Shown: positions 1-11,935 of the stretch, piece after piece | How the letters are laid out: every line of letters starts with the position of its first letter | Position numbering within the stretch: the first letter of the stretch is position 1 | Assembly: GCA_009746045.1 (NCBI GenBank) | Contig: RPFO01000111.1 | Span: 723,301 to 787,300, forward strand | Source of the DNA: Mesostigma viride | Lineage: Eukaryota; Streptophyta; Mesostigmatophyceae; Mesostigmatales; Mesostigmataceae | Reading direction: 5' to 3' | Length of the DNA stretch: 64,000 nt | Notes under the pieces: generated by a model | What the model was told of the DNA's origin: nothing | The model's database searches: none | Seen by the model: only the letters and a program-made list of their open reading frames with translations | Program-made: the position numbers and the translations under genes

Positions 1-3000
1 GATGTGAACGTGGACGTGCCCGCGCCCAAGTCCGAGTGGAACACCCCTCAGCGGCTGCAGCACTTCACCGCCATACGCAAGCTGGATGGGGGGACCTTTC
101 CACCTGGTAGGCCATGTGTGCCTGATGTGTGCAGGATGCAGCATCGTGCAGCGGTGGACCGTGTGCATGCAGCAGGGGTGAGGCAGCAGATCTCCGAAAT
201 AGACTGGGTGTTCAGACACGTGAGAGGCAGAGGCAGCCAACTTCAGTGGTCATGGGTTGAATCAAGTCGATATGTAAAAAGTGGGCTCTACTTGCCTGTC
301 AAAAGGCTACAATAGCTGCGGCTAGTGGCTGCGTTTCTTCCAAACTTTTCATGTTGGGCAATGGGCATGGTCGTACCCACGCACCCCAAATTTCCAGTTT
401 CTGCTTGTGTTGTAGTAAAGCTAGTGTTTGCTAACATCCCCACGGTGAGGGGCTGTGACTTCTGGTCTGCTGGCCCCCGACTACGCCCACCAATGGTTGC
501 TCATACGCCCTCCCTGGCGCAGGTTTTGCGGCAGAACTGGCCAAGAAGAACGGCACCTCCCGCGGCATGGTGCTCTCCCAGTGCGGCAGTGAGCGCTCGT
601 TGCTCTGCTTCCTTCTGGCCAAGCTGCAGCAGCTGGACTATGATGTAAGCGTTTGTGGTGGTGATGCAACCATGGTGCAGCAGCTGGAGTATCACTTGAG
701 CGCTGCGGCACGGCGGCATGTGGGCGCCCTGGCCCTCTGTGGTCATTGGGCGAGCGCGCTTGCTATGCTGGACGTGGCCCATCAATGGGAGGCTCACTCG
801 GGAGCACCTGCTTGCTTTGGCCAGCACATAGGTGCCCTCACGTGGGCTCCATTGCACTGGGACACGCGGCTTTGTTTCCCATCATTTCCCGCACCTCAAA
901 CCATGTGTGTGGCATTCCCTACCACGCCATACGTTGCCCTTGCCGCGTCATGCATGTTTATTTATCTAGCATAACGAGAGTACAATGTGAAATAGTTACG
1001 TCAGCCCACTCTCCACGCATAGTTGGACAAAACCAGGGGCACGATAGGCCTGCGCTGGTTGTCTCCTTGATAGTGGGGATGTGTACGAAGAGGTTTTCTG
1101 CACATTAGTCATAACAGGCAATGGGCGAGAACAGCTCTCTGCTTGCTTTACAAGGCGATTGTGCCATGCCCACAATCTTGTACAACAAGTTGCTTTGCTC
1201 CGTGCCCCACATCATCATGCCCCCCACCCACGACCGGCCACACGTCAGGTGCTGGTCGGCCACAACGTGGCGGCGTGGGACCTGGACATCCTTCTCCATC
1301 GCATGCAGGCCTGCAAGGTGCCCCACTGGTCGCGCCTCGGCCGCCTCAAGCGCCAGCAGATGCCCAAGCTGACCGGCGGCAACAATGCGTTTGGTGGCGG
1401 CGCCAGCATCGGGGCAATGACGGTGATGGCGGGGCGCCTCATCTGCGACACCTACCTGGCCGCGCGCGAGTTCCTCAAGGAGAGCTCGTACACGCTCAGC
1501 CACCTGGCGTCCTCCCAGCTGGGGCAGGAGCGCACGGAGCTCACGGCGGCCGACGTGCCCTCCAAGTTTGCCTCGTGCGAAGCCCTGATGGAGATGGTGA
1601 GCCGCGTGCATGCGTGCAGGGGCCCTGCGGAGTGGCCGGGTGCTGAGCGTGTGCGTAGGGGGGGCGTTGGGCGGCTGCTGGCATCCCTCTTGGTAGCCGC
1701 CGTCGCGTTGTGGTGAGCGCAGCGTGGCAGGGTCGTTCTCTGTTGCTGTGATGAGCAGCGTGCTCTTGCCTGCTGTCTTCATGTGCTGACTTGGGTATTG
1801 CTCTCTGTGCATGGCGCTCGATAGTGGTATTGAGGGCGGGGTGGCGGGGTGCACGATCAGGAGCGCAGCGGGGTGGGCTGGCATGCGCAGTGGGGTGGTG
1901 TACTTGGGGTAATGGCTGTTGTCTTGACCAGCGACAACATGCTAGTACGTGATCTATGGATTTTGTGGGCTCGCATCCTGGCTCAACCCATTTTTGCCCT
2001 CGCACAAGCCTGGATTTATTTGGCAAACGACCTGCTTGCCACACCGCATCGCCATGGACCCTATCCGCTTCAAAACCATCGCAACCGCGTCCTCCGTGGC
2101 TGACCGTCTGATGCGGCACGCGCTGCAACCCACCGTCTTGTTGTCTCCCTCCCCCCCCCGCAGGTGAGCCACTGCGAGGGCGACGCATGGCTGAGCCTGT
2201 ATCTCATGTTCCAGCTGTGCGTGCTCCCGCTGACGCGCCAGCTGACAGCGCTGAGCGGAAACCTGTGGAGCAAGACCCTGCAGGGAGGCAAGGCGCACCG
2301 CATCGAGTACCTGCTGCTGCACGAGTTCCACTCGCGCAAGTTCCTCGTCCCGGACAAGCTCACACACAAGGAGAAGGAGAGGTGGGCATGGATGTGATAG
2401 GAGAGGTAGAGGGGGGAGACCAAGGTAGGGAGGCGGTGGTTAAGTGAGAGATGGGGGCTGGGGCGGTTGAGGGGGAGGTGTGTGTGGGGGGGGGGTTGTG
2501 GGGGAGGGAAAGGTGGCGGCGGGGCGGAGGAGCAGCCATTCACTCTACTTGGGCACATGAGAGCGCACAATCCCGTGGTACTGCCTGGGTGCAGCGTGGG
2601 TTGGTCAATCAACGTGCATGACCTGCCCCCACACTCTCCCAAGTTTCCCATCTGTTCTCAACCTTGCGCCGGCGCCCCTGGTTCCCCATCATTCTTTTGT
2701 GGCGGTACCTGGCAGGTCTCTTCGCGCGGCGGCAGCGGCGGCTGCGGGAGAGGACGAGGAGGAGGAAGAGCCCGCGGAGGCGCCCGAGGGAGGGGGGCGT
2801 CGCCGCAAGGCAGCCGCGTACGCGGGTGGCCTGGTGCTGGAGCCCAAGGTGGGCCTATACGACAAGTACGTGGTGCTGCTCGACTTCAACAGCTTGTACC
2901 CATCGATCATCCAGGAGTACAACATCTGTTTCACCACCGTGCAGCAGAGCCCGCCAGGCACCCAGGGCGCCCCCCTGCCAGACCTGCCCGCGCCCTCATC

Positions 3001-6000
3001 GGACGGCCCCACGGGCGTGCTCCCGCAGGTACTGCGCCGGCTCGTGGAGCGCCGGCGGCAGGTGAAGGGCCTGTTGAAAAATGAGCGCAACCCGACCAAG
3101 CGGCAGCAGCTGGACATCCGGCAGCAGGCGTACAAGCTGACCGCCAACAGCATGTACGGCTGCCTGGGCTTCTCCAACTCTCGCTTCTACGCCAAGCAGC
3201 TGGCCGAGCTGGTCACGTCGCAGGGGCGGGAGATCTTGCAGAGTGAGTCCGCGCAGAACATGTGCCGGGTATGCGGCTACCAGCAGTGTGCGCTTGATCG
3301 ATCGTTCTCCATCTGTGGAGTGTGGCATCCTCTCCTCCTTTCGTAGGTTGGGTGGGATTTCCCAAAGACGTGGAAGGCCAAAGGTATCCTTGTGGCAGGC
3401 AGGCAGAGCTCTGCGCATGTCTAACTTATGGTAGGCTATATTTTTACCAACTTGATGGCTTGTGGCTTGATGTGTTCTGCTTGTGGCGGCATCTGCTTGT
3501 TGCTTTGAAGTCATTTCCGTTTTGTGCCCTCTGGGGGCACCCTGTGGGCCCCATGGCATGGACATCATGGCAGCTGCCATCACCGCGGTTTGGGCTTCTT
3601 TTATAAAGACAGTTTCTGCGTGCCTGCCATGCCCACCGTATGGCCACCCCTGGTCATGCCCACGCCCACAGGTATCCCTGCCATGCGCTGGTGCCTGGCT
3701 GCTGCCCCCTTTGTCCGCACTTGCCCCCCCTTGTTCTCACTTGTTCCCCCCCTGGCCGTACTTGTCCGCCCTTTCCCCCCCTTTGGCCCCCTCTTTCCCC
3801 CTCCCACCAGACACGGTGGACCTTGTGCAGAAGAACCTCAACCTGGAGGTTATCTACGGAGATACCGACTCCATCATGGTGCACAGCGGCCTCGATGACA
3901 TCAGCGCCGTTCGCGGCATCGGCGCCGCCATCAAGAAGGAGGTGTGTGCCGCTAAACCCTAGTCAGTGCGCCACATGCTTTGGAAGACAATATCCGGCTG
4001 CCCAGGGCTTGGGCTCGTCAGCGGTTTGGCATTGGAATGGACTGGTCATCCTTGCGTGGCAGCGCATCATCACACATCTAACCTAAAGTAAGATATACGG
4101 GCTAGACTGGGACTGACCTCACGCTGTCCTAGTACTCCTTTCTCAACTGCCCTTGATGCAGTTTTCGGCATGGCTGCTCCAGCATTTGCTGTCGTGCTGC
4201 GCGGAAGAAAGGTATTGGCTGTGCTCGGGCCACACGCAGCCTTGCTACCCTCCGCGTGGCACCTCTACAGCTCTGCCCTTGCTGGCCCAAGCCCCTTGAT
4301 ACCCTGGCTGTTAGCTCTGCATCCGCCTGTGTGGGGGAGTACACGCTTCCCCCGTACACGCGGCTCCTTGCCCCTTGCCACGAGCACACCTGGAGGTTGC
4401 CATCGCCCGCCCCTTTGGCAAAGCCCCCTGCCTGTGAGGCTGCATCCCCCTTGACAACTGACTGTGGGCTGGCGGCGCTGGTGCGTTGCGGGCCGCAGGT
4501 GAACAAGCTCTACAAGCTGCTGGAGATTGAGATGGACGGGCTCTTCCGCACGATGCTGCTGCTGAAGAAGAAGAAGTACGCGGCCATGAAGGTGGAGACG
4601 GGGCCGGACGGCAGCACGAACCTGGTGATGGAACAGAAGGGGCTCGACATTGTGCGGCGCGACTGGAGTGCGATATCCAAGCAGGTCGGCAACTATGCGC
4701 TGAAGGAGATATTGTCCGGCAAGCCCAAGGAGGAGGTGGTGGAGAGCATCCATGCACACCTGCGGGACGTTCGCGAGAAGATAGACAAGGGGGAGTACCC
4801 GCTGGAGGCGTTTGTCATACTCAAGTCCCTCACCAAGGCGCCCCGGGACTACACCGACGCCAAGAGCCAGCCCCACGTGCAGGTTGCGTTGCGGCTCAAG
4901 CAGGTGCGTGCCGTGCTGTGTTGGTGTCCCAGTGGGCCGCATCGCTTCTGACTCTGCCATGGAAGGTGGCATGTTGTGCATACTCTGTTAGGGTAGTTCG
5001 CATGGAAAGGAAGGTAGCATGCTTGTGGGTCCCGTGCGGCGGTGGGTCCCAGTGGCTCAAGCCAAACGCGAGCAGAGCGTGATGACCCTGGATGCCCCTG
5101 GCGGGGTGCTTTGCTGCCCCCAGCACCCGGGCTTGCCAATTTGCATGCTATTTGCAAGACTAGGCGGCTTTGCTGCTGGCATCCTTCGCCATGCGAGAAG
5201 CATGCCTGGTTGCTCCCTACCCGTACTGAGGCGGCTATGCCATGACGACTTGTGCCTGGCCTCTGTGCCCTCCTATCTCTGCCGTGGGGGGTGTACTCCA
5301 TCTTTTCGCTGCGGTGGGTTGATGCCGGATGCTAGTCTAATGCCTGATGCGTCCTTGCCCTCCCTGCCGCTCTCTTACCTTCCATGTGGTCCCCCTTGCC
5401 ATTTCTGCCCTCTCCGCCCTCTCCCCTTCCGCCCTTTGCGTCCCTCCTGCCTTCCCCCTCCGTTTCCCTCAGTCGGGCCGCAGCGAGGGCACGATGGCGG
5501 GGGACACGGTCCCGTACGTCATCTGCAAGAACAAGGGGGATGCCGACGCCAGCAACACGCCCATCGCCGAGCGCGCCTACCACGTGGACGAGGTGCGCGC
5601 AAGCGAGACGCTGGTCATCGACGCCGAGTACTATCTGTCGCAGCAGATCCACCCGGTGGTGTCCCGGCTGTGCGCGCCGATCGAGGGGACCGACGCGGCC
5701 CACCTGTCGGTGTCGCTTGGGCTGGACCCGACGCGCTTCCACCAGCAGGTGCGCATTGTCGACCGTATTGTTGAGAGTGTGGCCGTGATGCTTCCACCAG
5801 CAGGTGGGCGCATGCCTCTTGCCTGTAGCCGCGATGCTTCTACCCGCAGGTGCGCGCTTTCCGTAGTGCTGAGTGCGTGACACATGAGTAGTGCCTCTTG
5901 CATGCGGCCATGATGCCTCTGCGAGGTGTGTGTCGTATTGACAAGTGTATGACGTATGTGGCAGTTGCCGTCGTCATCGCCACTGCCACCAGCACCAGCA

Positions 6001-9000
6001 CTATCCAACCATGACAAGGACAACTGGCCATTGCTTGCAGTGTCTTCATTGTGCTGCTCGCTCCATGCCATCCTGTTGTTGAACATGCCCTTGGTATGAT
6101 GCATGCCCGCAGCTCCTTTCGTTTGCCGTACCTAGCTGCACCTCCCATGGGCGCCGGCACTGACCTACTTCGACCTGCCAACCGCTTGTGCTTGGCATGG
6201 AACGGCTGCCACGCGCTTGTGCTTGGCATGGAACGGCAATGGACCCATCGCAGGCGGCGCAAGCGTCGTCGATGCGTGAAGACGCGATGCTGTCTACGGG
6301 CGCGTCCCTGGACGACGACGAACGGTGGGTGCCAGCTGGCGTGCCGCAGCTTCTGTGCCCTCTCCAATTCCTGGCGTCTGTGTTTCGCTATAGCTGGGTG
6401 TGCAACCCTTCGAGCCTGCTCTTGGCATGGGTTGCGGGCAGCAAGCGGCCAGGGTCCATGTTGGTCACAGTTCGCGTTGTCTGGTGCCCGCGTGGTATCT
6501 CCATCCCCCCCTCCTGCGTGGCAGTGATGGCCTTCGCGCTCATAATCATAGGCACACGCCATGGTGCCACCTCATCATGGTACCGGAAAGAATGTGCAGT
6601 GAGCACCGTTTTTTGCCCATGATCTATTCTTGGCTTGATGAATATATTGACGGTTTATTCTTGGCGCAAGCGGCATGGGCGGTCCAGCCTGACCATCCCC
6701 ACCCCATCTCCTCACATCTAGCTGCTCGGGTGCCCACCCTGCCCACTCTTCCCCCTTCCCTCCCCTTCCCTCGGTGCGGCAGCTTCAAGACGTGCGACCC
6801 GCTCATACTGCGGTGCCCCTCCTGCCGGCAAGGCTTTGCGTTCGCGGGCGTGCGTGCGGTCACCGGGGGCCAGCAGGACGCCGACTCGCTGCTGGCGTGT
6901 CCCCATTGCTGCGGCAGAAGGGCGGCCAAGGACGGGGGAGATGCGGCGCTGCAGGCTGGCGTGGTGACCGCCGCCATGTTGGCAAACCAGGTGAGGTGAC
7001 CGCCACCATGTTGGCAAACCAGGTGAGGTGACCGCCGCCATGTTGGCAAACCAGGTGAGGTGGCCGCCGCCATGTTGGCAAACCAGGTGAGGTGGCCGCC
7101 GCCATGTTGGCAAACCAGACGAGGTGCCATGATGCAAGTAAGGTGGCAGTACGCAATTGAGGTACCATTACGCAAGTGGGGTGCCATTATGCAAGTGAGG
7201 TGCCATTATGCAAGTGGGGTGCCGGCATGCAATCGACCATAGTTTCGCAGAGCTGCATGTGTCCACGTCCCCTGGTTGTGGTTGTCGTGGTAATTATTTG
7301 CGCATCATACGTCAGCGTTTCTCACTGGATCGCCCCAACGAGAAGAAGTAGACATGCGCAGACGGTTGTATGGCTGCACACGCGCTATCTTGTGCCAGCA
7401 CCTTGGTTCAACTCTGTGGCTGGCCCGTTGCTCATGCTCGGGGGACCCGGAGCCTGGGCAAGGGGTGGCGTTGGGCAGTTTTGCCATAGTGCGTTTTCCT
7501 TGGGTTTGGTCATTTCCTCTTCCCCCTCATGCGGTACGGGCACGGCCTCGCAACCCTCCTCGCCCTGCTTGCCCCGCCGCCACAACACACCTGCGTGCCC
7601 AACTGCTGCCATACACGTGCGTGCACGCATGACGGCCAGGTCAAGCTGCACGCGGAGGAGCTGATGCTGCGCTACTACGACGCGCCCGCCAAGTGCTCGG
7701 AGGAGATCTGCGGCCACACCAGCCGCAACGTGGCGCTGCGCGTGAGCGGGGACGCGCCCGCTGGGTCGGTCTGCCCGCGCTTCCCGATCTGCCACGGCAC
7801 CATGACACGGCAGGTGCGTGGTTGGGGGGAAGGGGGGGGGAGCATGAGCGTCCCAACGGCCAATCGCCAGGGCCAGGGCTGGGGGCTCTTGAGGCTGGTG
7901 CTGGCTGGGCCACTGGTCCGTACTGTCATGTCGCTCATCATCATGTCATCGTGCTGGCGAGAGGAACATGCCTGGATGTGTGTGCTTGGAGATGTACACT
8001 GTCTGCTCTATCACAAGGCGGAGCTGCGTTGGGACCTGGAAGCCTTTTTTTCAGTTGCACCATCAGCCCTTCCCGCACAGGTCGCCTGCCACATTCCTCA
8101 CCCTGGTTGCATCAGTGCCACTACGCTGCATGCACAGCTGACCCGCGCCATGCCTTGGGTGTGTATGTCCTGTCCTGTCCACTGCCAAGCTTGAATCGGT
8201 AAGGGAGCTCTACTGTGGTATGAACCCACATGACCCTCCAGGCTGGCTTGACCCTCCAGGCTAACCACCCCAGACCACTGCATGCATGATCGGCTGCCTC
8301 CCGGCATGGCACGCCTGTCTGGCCTGCTAACCTGCGTGGTGACATGGTGGGTGACAAGGTGGGCCGGTGGCCTTGCGATGCTGCTGCTCCTTTGCTGGTG
8401 TGGCAGATGTCGGAAGCGGAGCTCTACATCCAGCTCTGCCACCTGGTGCGGCTGGTGGACATCCCCGCGGCGCTGGAAAAGGTATGTCGGGGGAGCGTGG
8501 GCGGTGCTTCCTGTGGCAGCACATGTGGGCGTGCTCGGGATTCGTTTCGGTTCATCTGTACTACCCGGATGAGAAATGGTGGGATGCCACATCATCAGAG
8601 CAGATTTAGACACCAACCAAATAGCTTGGCTCTCCAACAATCCAACTAGGCAGTGCCCTGGCGCTGGCATATAGGGTTTCGTTTGCATGCCCTCGGTTGC
8701 GTAACCGGCCAGTGAAGAGCTCAACAACGGTCCGTTGGGGGTTCTGCTTAGACATCTGCAGGAGACTGGGGCGAGCTGGATCTCAGGGTCATCTCCGCGG
8801 AAAATCTCCGTCTTTGGATGGCATGTCAGGCCGTGGCTCATGTCATGAGAACTACCCTTGTTGGGCGTGTCGCACCTTTGTTTGCCGTTGGGTGCAGATC
8901 ACCAAACCCGACGAGAGGGCGGGGGCGGCGCGCCGATGTGGCGCGCTGGTGGATGCGCTCCGGCCAGCCCAGAAGACCATCAACAAGCTGCAGAATGCGT

Positions 9001-9047
9001 CCAGCTACAAATGGGTGGACCTGATGGATCTGTGCGTGGCCATGTAG
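1..9047 (+). CDS. POLA1: DNA polymerase alpha catalytic subunit, 3' part of gene (13 exons)
   Basis: Catalytic subunit of the primase-polymerase complex that starts nuclear DNA replication. Exons: 1-106, 523-644, 1249-1596, 2164-2381, 2716-3242, 3811-3941, 4499-4903, 5473-5748, 6254-6324, 6783-6990, 7640-7813, 8407-8481 and 8898-9047 (TAG). All junctions are GT-AG, all phases agree, and the sum is 2811 nt = 936 codons plus stop. The visible protein begins in the inactive exonuclease-like domain (VLVGHN at residue 77). It then has family-B polymerase motifs [10 protein letters not shown] (about 321), KLTANSMYG (about 405) and YGDTDS (about 456). The C-terminal zinc modules follow: CPSC/CPHC (746, 774) and CSEEIC/CPRFPIC (823, 849). 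The KKKKYAA and [10 protein letters not shown] blocks and the order of the zinc modules point to alpha rather than delta, epsilon or zeta. The N-terminal third lies left of the window. Introns 8 and 10 begin with duplicated donor sequence. TGTAA pentamers at 9305 and 9418 are candidate poly(A) signals. Confidence 0.94.
5733..5855 (+). repeat. Degenerate triplication of the POLA1 exon 8 donor region
   Basis: The exon 8 end, GCTTCCACCAGCAG followed by GTGCGC, recurs in the intron at about 5789 (followed by GTGGGC) and, diverged, at about 5837 (GCTTCTACCCGCAG, GTGCGC). Each copy keeps a CAG|GT junction. Only the first is placed by the conserved protein ([10 protein letters not shown]). Confidence 0.6.
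6183..6240. repeat. 29-bp direct duplication in POLA1 intron 8
   Basis: The string CGCTTGTGCTTGGCATGGAA begins at 6183 and again at 6212, a clean 29-bp period just upstream of the exon 9 acceptor (AG at 6252-6253). No function is apparent. Confidence 0.7.
6967..7126 (+). repeat. Five 32-bp copies of the POLA1 exon 10 end plus its donor
   Basis: Unit starts are at 6967, 6999, 7031, 7063 and 7095. The first copy is the real 3' end of exon 10 (coding TAAMLANQ) plus the first intron bases. The next three repeat GCAAACCAG|GTGAGG exactly, and the fifth has lost its donor (CCAGACGAG). The transcript therefore offers four equivalent 5' splice sites spaced 32 nt apart. Only the first keeps the conserved frame, because 32 is not a multiple of three. 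Confidence 0.9.
7134..7231. repeat. 19-bp minisatellite, about five units, POLA1 intron 10
   Basis: Units starting with GCAAGT or GCAATT and ending in a form of CCATTAT follow one another at 19-bp spacing, directly after the 32-bp repeats. They contain AAGTAAGG and AAGTGAGG words that resemble donors. Confidence 0.8.
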
Positions 9048-9194
9048 TGTGCGCCTGCACGCATGCAATAAGCATGCCAAGCAGGAAATGCTAAAAGCAA
9101 AGACTGAACACAACATGTACACCATTGTCAGTGCAGATCATCAGGGTCATGGGCTTGAGCATGGAAGTCTCTACAGCGCAGTTGTTCCGGTCGA

Positions 9195-9345
9195 TGAATT
9201 AATTAAGAACATACCTCCATGGGGAGGCTGTTAAGATTAAAATTAAATTGTAACATAGCTCCGTTGGGAGCACATGTAGCACATATCCCTGAGTGGGGAG
9301 GCTTTGTAACACATATCCCTGAGAAGGGGCATATGGTTTTGTATA
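9195..9345 (-). mobile_element. LINE family 1, truncated 3' ends (minus strand)
   Basis: Read on the minus strand, the sequence has the signature GTGCTACAT, then CCCAACGGAG, then TATGTTACAATTTAATT, and then a TTAATTAA-rich tail. This signature also ends the family 1 copies at 10331-10653 (+) and 14962-16948 (+). A second CTCC/GGAG motif at 9211-9231 suggests two truncated copies side by side. No coding sequence remains. Confidence 0.5.
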
Positions 9346-9530
9346 CATTCTGAGCGACAACCTGCAGGTGGTGCGTGTTAACTGCCACCTACTCTGGGTG
9401 CAGAAGGTGCACCTGCATGTAACGTGCCAAGCCTATCAGCCAGGCACGTTGGGAAAGATCGTCTTCTCCTAAATACGGGACTATCGTCCCAGGGTTGATA
9501 CCTGCCTGAGAAGGGAAGATATATTCACTG

Positions 9531-10264
9531 CTCCAGCCGTGTTCAGCCCGTCTCACGTGTCGAGACTGAACAAGTCGCGAGTGGACACGTGTGTAGTACT
9601 CCTACACAGACAGATCTCGAATGATTTATCTAGTGCAAAATCCGAATGGCTTGCATAACTCCCCGGAAAGGAGAACTTTTGCGGTAGGACTGTAGGTGTC
9701 AGCTGGCGATGCCTTAGGATCCGAGGAGACGTCCGTCCTATAGTCAGCAAAAGTTGGTGCGAGAAGTCCCCAGTTCGATTCCGGCCTGGATTCATTTGCA
9801 GATCGCGTTTTCCGCGGACCGGCACTGAACGCAAATGGTTTTCACCTTTGCGGCGTGCCAAATCAGAATATACGCTTGGCTGATCTCGATAGTACCGGCT
9901 ACGCCCCCTTCTAAAGAAGGTTCCATGATCCAGCCGTGTTCAGCCCGTCTCACGTGCCGAGACTGAACAAGTCTCGAGTGGACACGTGTGTAGTACTCCT
10001 TCACACACAGATCTTGAATGATTTATCTAGTGCAAAATCCGAATGGCTTGCATCACTCCCCGGAAAGGAGAAATTTTGCGGTAGGACTGTAGGTGTCAGC
10101 TGGCGATGCCTTAGGATCCGAGGAGACGTCCGTCCTATAGTCAGCAAAAGTTGGTGCGAGAGGTCCCCAGTTCGATTTCGGCCTGGATTCATTTGCAGAT
10201 CGCGTTTTCCGCGGACCGGCACTGAACGCAAATGGTTTTCACCTTTGCGGCGTGCCAAATCAGA
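9531..10264 (+). mobile_element. Tandem dimer of a tRNA-like SINE with 12-bp target-site duplication
   Basis: Two head-to-tail copies of one sequence: 9531-9867 lacks about 50 bp at its 5' end, and 9875-10264 is full length (390 bp). Between them is ATATACG. The pair is flanked by identical ATATATTCACTG at 9519-9530 and 10265-10276, as expected for one target-site duplication. Each copy holds a B-box-like AGTTCGATTCC (mutated to AGTTCGATTTC in copy 2). An A-box-like TGGCGATGCCTTAGG lies about 65 bp upstream, consistent with an RNA polymerase III promoter from a tRNA with a long variable arm. A third copy lies on the minus strand at 29887-30320. It does not fold as an intact tRNA gene. Confidence 0.75.
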
Positions 10265-10330
10265 ATATATTCACTGTGCTAAGGACTACTTGCTGTGATC
10301 ACAGCGTAGGCTGTACTATTAAGCGCCAGA

Positions 10331-10653
10331 TGTTGCTGGCCGACCTAGTGGTCCCAGCTCAGTTTGGACCCCGCATCCACTCCCTCTCCCTTCTTTGGAC
10401 TGCCATGCAGAACAAGAAGCGGTGGCAGAAGATTGTCCAGGCTCACGCGCCAGCCCCTGTGGGCAAGCCACCCCCCCCCAAGAGGAAGGGGCGTTTTGCT
10501 GAGTAGTGTTGTTAGGATTTTATAGACTAGATAGCTTAGAGTTAGGTTAGTTCGATTACGCGGCTTCCTCCACCTCCACCCACCCATCAAGGAATATGTG
10601 CTACATGATCTCCCCACGGAGGCATGTTATAATTTAATTTTTTTTTAATTAAG
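10331..10653 (+). mobile_element. LINE family 1: ORF2 C-terminus and 3' UTR
   Basis: A short open frame (10331-10506) encodes LADLVVPAQFGPRIHSLSL, then WTAMQNKKRW and a proline/basic tail ending KGRFAE. It matches the translation of the minus-strand copy at 10655-10846. A 3' UTR follows, ending in the family 1 signature (GTGCTACAT, CCACGGAGG, ATGTTATAATTT) and a T/A-rich tail. It is a heavily 5'-truncated non-LTR retrotransposon. Reverse transcriptase is absent here. Confidence 0.7.
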
Positions 10654-11243
10654 CGCTTCTTCCTCTGTGGGGGGGGGGGGGCTTGCCCACAGGGGCTGGC
10701 GTGTGGGCCTGGACAATCGTCTTCCACCTCTTCTTGTTCTGCATAGCAGTCCAAGCAAGAGAGAGGGAGTGAATGCGATGTTCAAACGGGGCTGGGACCA
10801 CTAGGTCGGCCAACTGCTGAGGATAGGTCATGGCATGTTTACCCATCTTTCTAGGAATGTCCTTGGGGCCAGGCTAGGTCAGGACATGCCGCCCTGGCTG
10901 GCCAAGCCGCTGGGGGCCGGCCAGACCGAGGTCGGTGTCTAAGTGAGTGGTGCGAGCAAGATGTCCTACAAGTGCTATCCTACACTGTCTAATCTCGTCC
11001 GAAATGTGAGGCATACCCTGGTACAAAGATTCTAAAGACCTATGTGTGGAAAACCCTACGTTCAGGGCCTGGCGGAGCATCCTAATGACCGTGCCGTTCA
11101 GCCGTGTGGCCAGCGCTGGTGTCCTGGAGCGTCCATGCCTCGGCGCCATAGGTGAGTGCTCAGGTGCCGGACACCGTGAGGACCAGGACCTTGAAGAGCA
11201 TTCGCTTGCGGTGCTCACCCAGGTCCTTCGAGCGCGCCAGTAG
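10649..11243 (-). mobile_element. LINE family 1: decayed ORF2 C-terminal region (minus strand)
   Basis: Minus-strand frames read RSLESLYQGMPHISDEIRQC, then RIALVGHLART, PGRHVLT and, after a frame break, WTAMQNKKRWKTIVQAH to a stop at 10649. The GHLART block is the usual region after the reverse-transcriptase domain in LINE ORF2. The copy is tail-to-tail with the plus-strand copy at 10331-10653, so together they form a large inverted repeat. It is broken by stops and frameshifts. Confidence 0.7.
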
Positions 11244-11251
11244 AGTTAGGT

Positions 11252-11306
11252 TAATATTGTGCGGAAACCTTTTGCCACTCGGCTTCTAAGGTTCCGCACA
11301 ATATTA
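11252..11306. repeat. Perfect-stem inverted repeat (about 18 bp arms)
   Basis: TAATATTGTGCGGAAACCTT at 11252 pairs with AAGGTTCCGCACAATATTA ending at 11306, with a single bulged A and a loop of about 16 bases. It lies between two LINE relics. It may be a tiny MITE or the terminus of a transposon, but no duplication of the target was recognised. Confidence 0.55.
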
Positions 11307-11359
11307 CGAGCGATAATAACCACTCGCTGATACACTCAAGTTCATGCCGGCAATTAAAA

Positions 11360-11425
11360 GCACTCAGGTGCTCCGTGACCGATCCTCAACGCAGGAGCAC
11401 GAGTTTAATTAATTAATTAATACGG
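11360..11425 (+). mobile_element. LINE family 2, 3' terminal fragment
   Basis: It carries the family 2 end signature, GTGCTCCGTGAC followed by GGAGCACGAG and a TTAATTAATTAA tail. The same signature occurs at about 14440-14500 (-), 17385-17435 (+) and 17838-17885 (-). The inverted GTGCTCC/GGAGCAC can form a hairpin next to the tail, a common feature of LINE 3' ends. Confidence 0.5.
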
Positions 11426-11930
11426 CCAAGGATTTCTCTCTCAAACACCCGTGGAAGCTTCACGGAATTCTCACCTTCCACCATGCAGGTCGAAGTTCTT
11501 GACGGTCAGTCATCGACGCTAAGGCTGCGCTTGTCGAGCTTGGCCTCCTCGCGGAGGTCGAGCGACTGCTGCTTGAGCTGTGCTGCGACGGCGGAGGTTG
11601 TGGAGGTGGTGTGTTGCTTGAGCATGTCCGCCCAGGTCTGGGTCACTGGGAGGAGCATCGACAGCTGGGCCAGCGGGGGCTGGCTTGGCGGCAATGTCCT
11701 TCACCGCCTAGTGGGTGGTCAGGCCTGCGGTGTTTTGCACTGAGGCACGCGATGGCGACGATGGCGTTGTCCTGGAGGCGCTTGTCGATCGATATCACGG
11801 ATCGAGCTGGGCGGTGATGGAGTCGGTGGAGGGGGTACGTGGTGTGTGTGTGGGGTGGAGGTGAGGAGGGTGGAGGTGGCGGTGGAGAATCATGCCCGGC
11901 GGAGCTGATGAGTCGTTTCATCATTGGGCA
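11425..11930 (-). mobile_element. LINE family 1 ORF1 fragment (minus strand)
   Basis: The minus strand repeats, with changes, the central ORF1 sequence seen at 15700-16150 (+). It has the stretch around VKDIAAKPAPAGPA, the HTTSTTSAVAAQLKQQ block, and KMEEGEN-like coding near 11480. It is broken by frameshifts. Confidence 0.65.
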
Positions 11931-11935
11931 CCGCC

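Noticed and set aside
9760-10200. Intact tRNA gene
   Set aside because: A- and B-box-like words are present, but the arms do not pair as a cloverleaf and the same sequence is repeated with target duplications, so it is a SINE.
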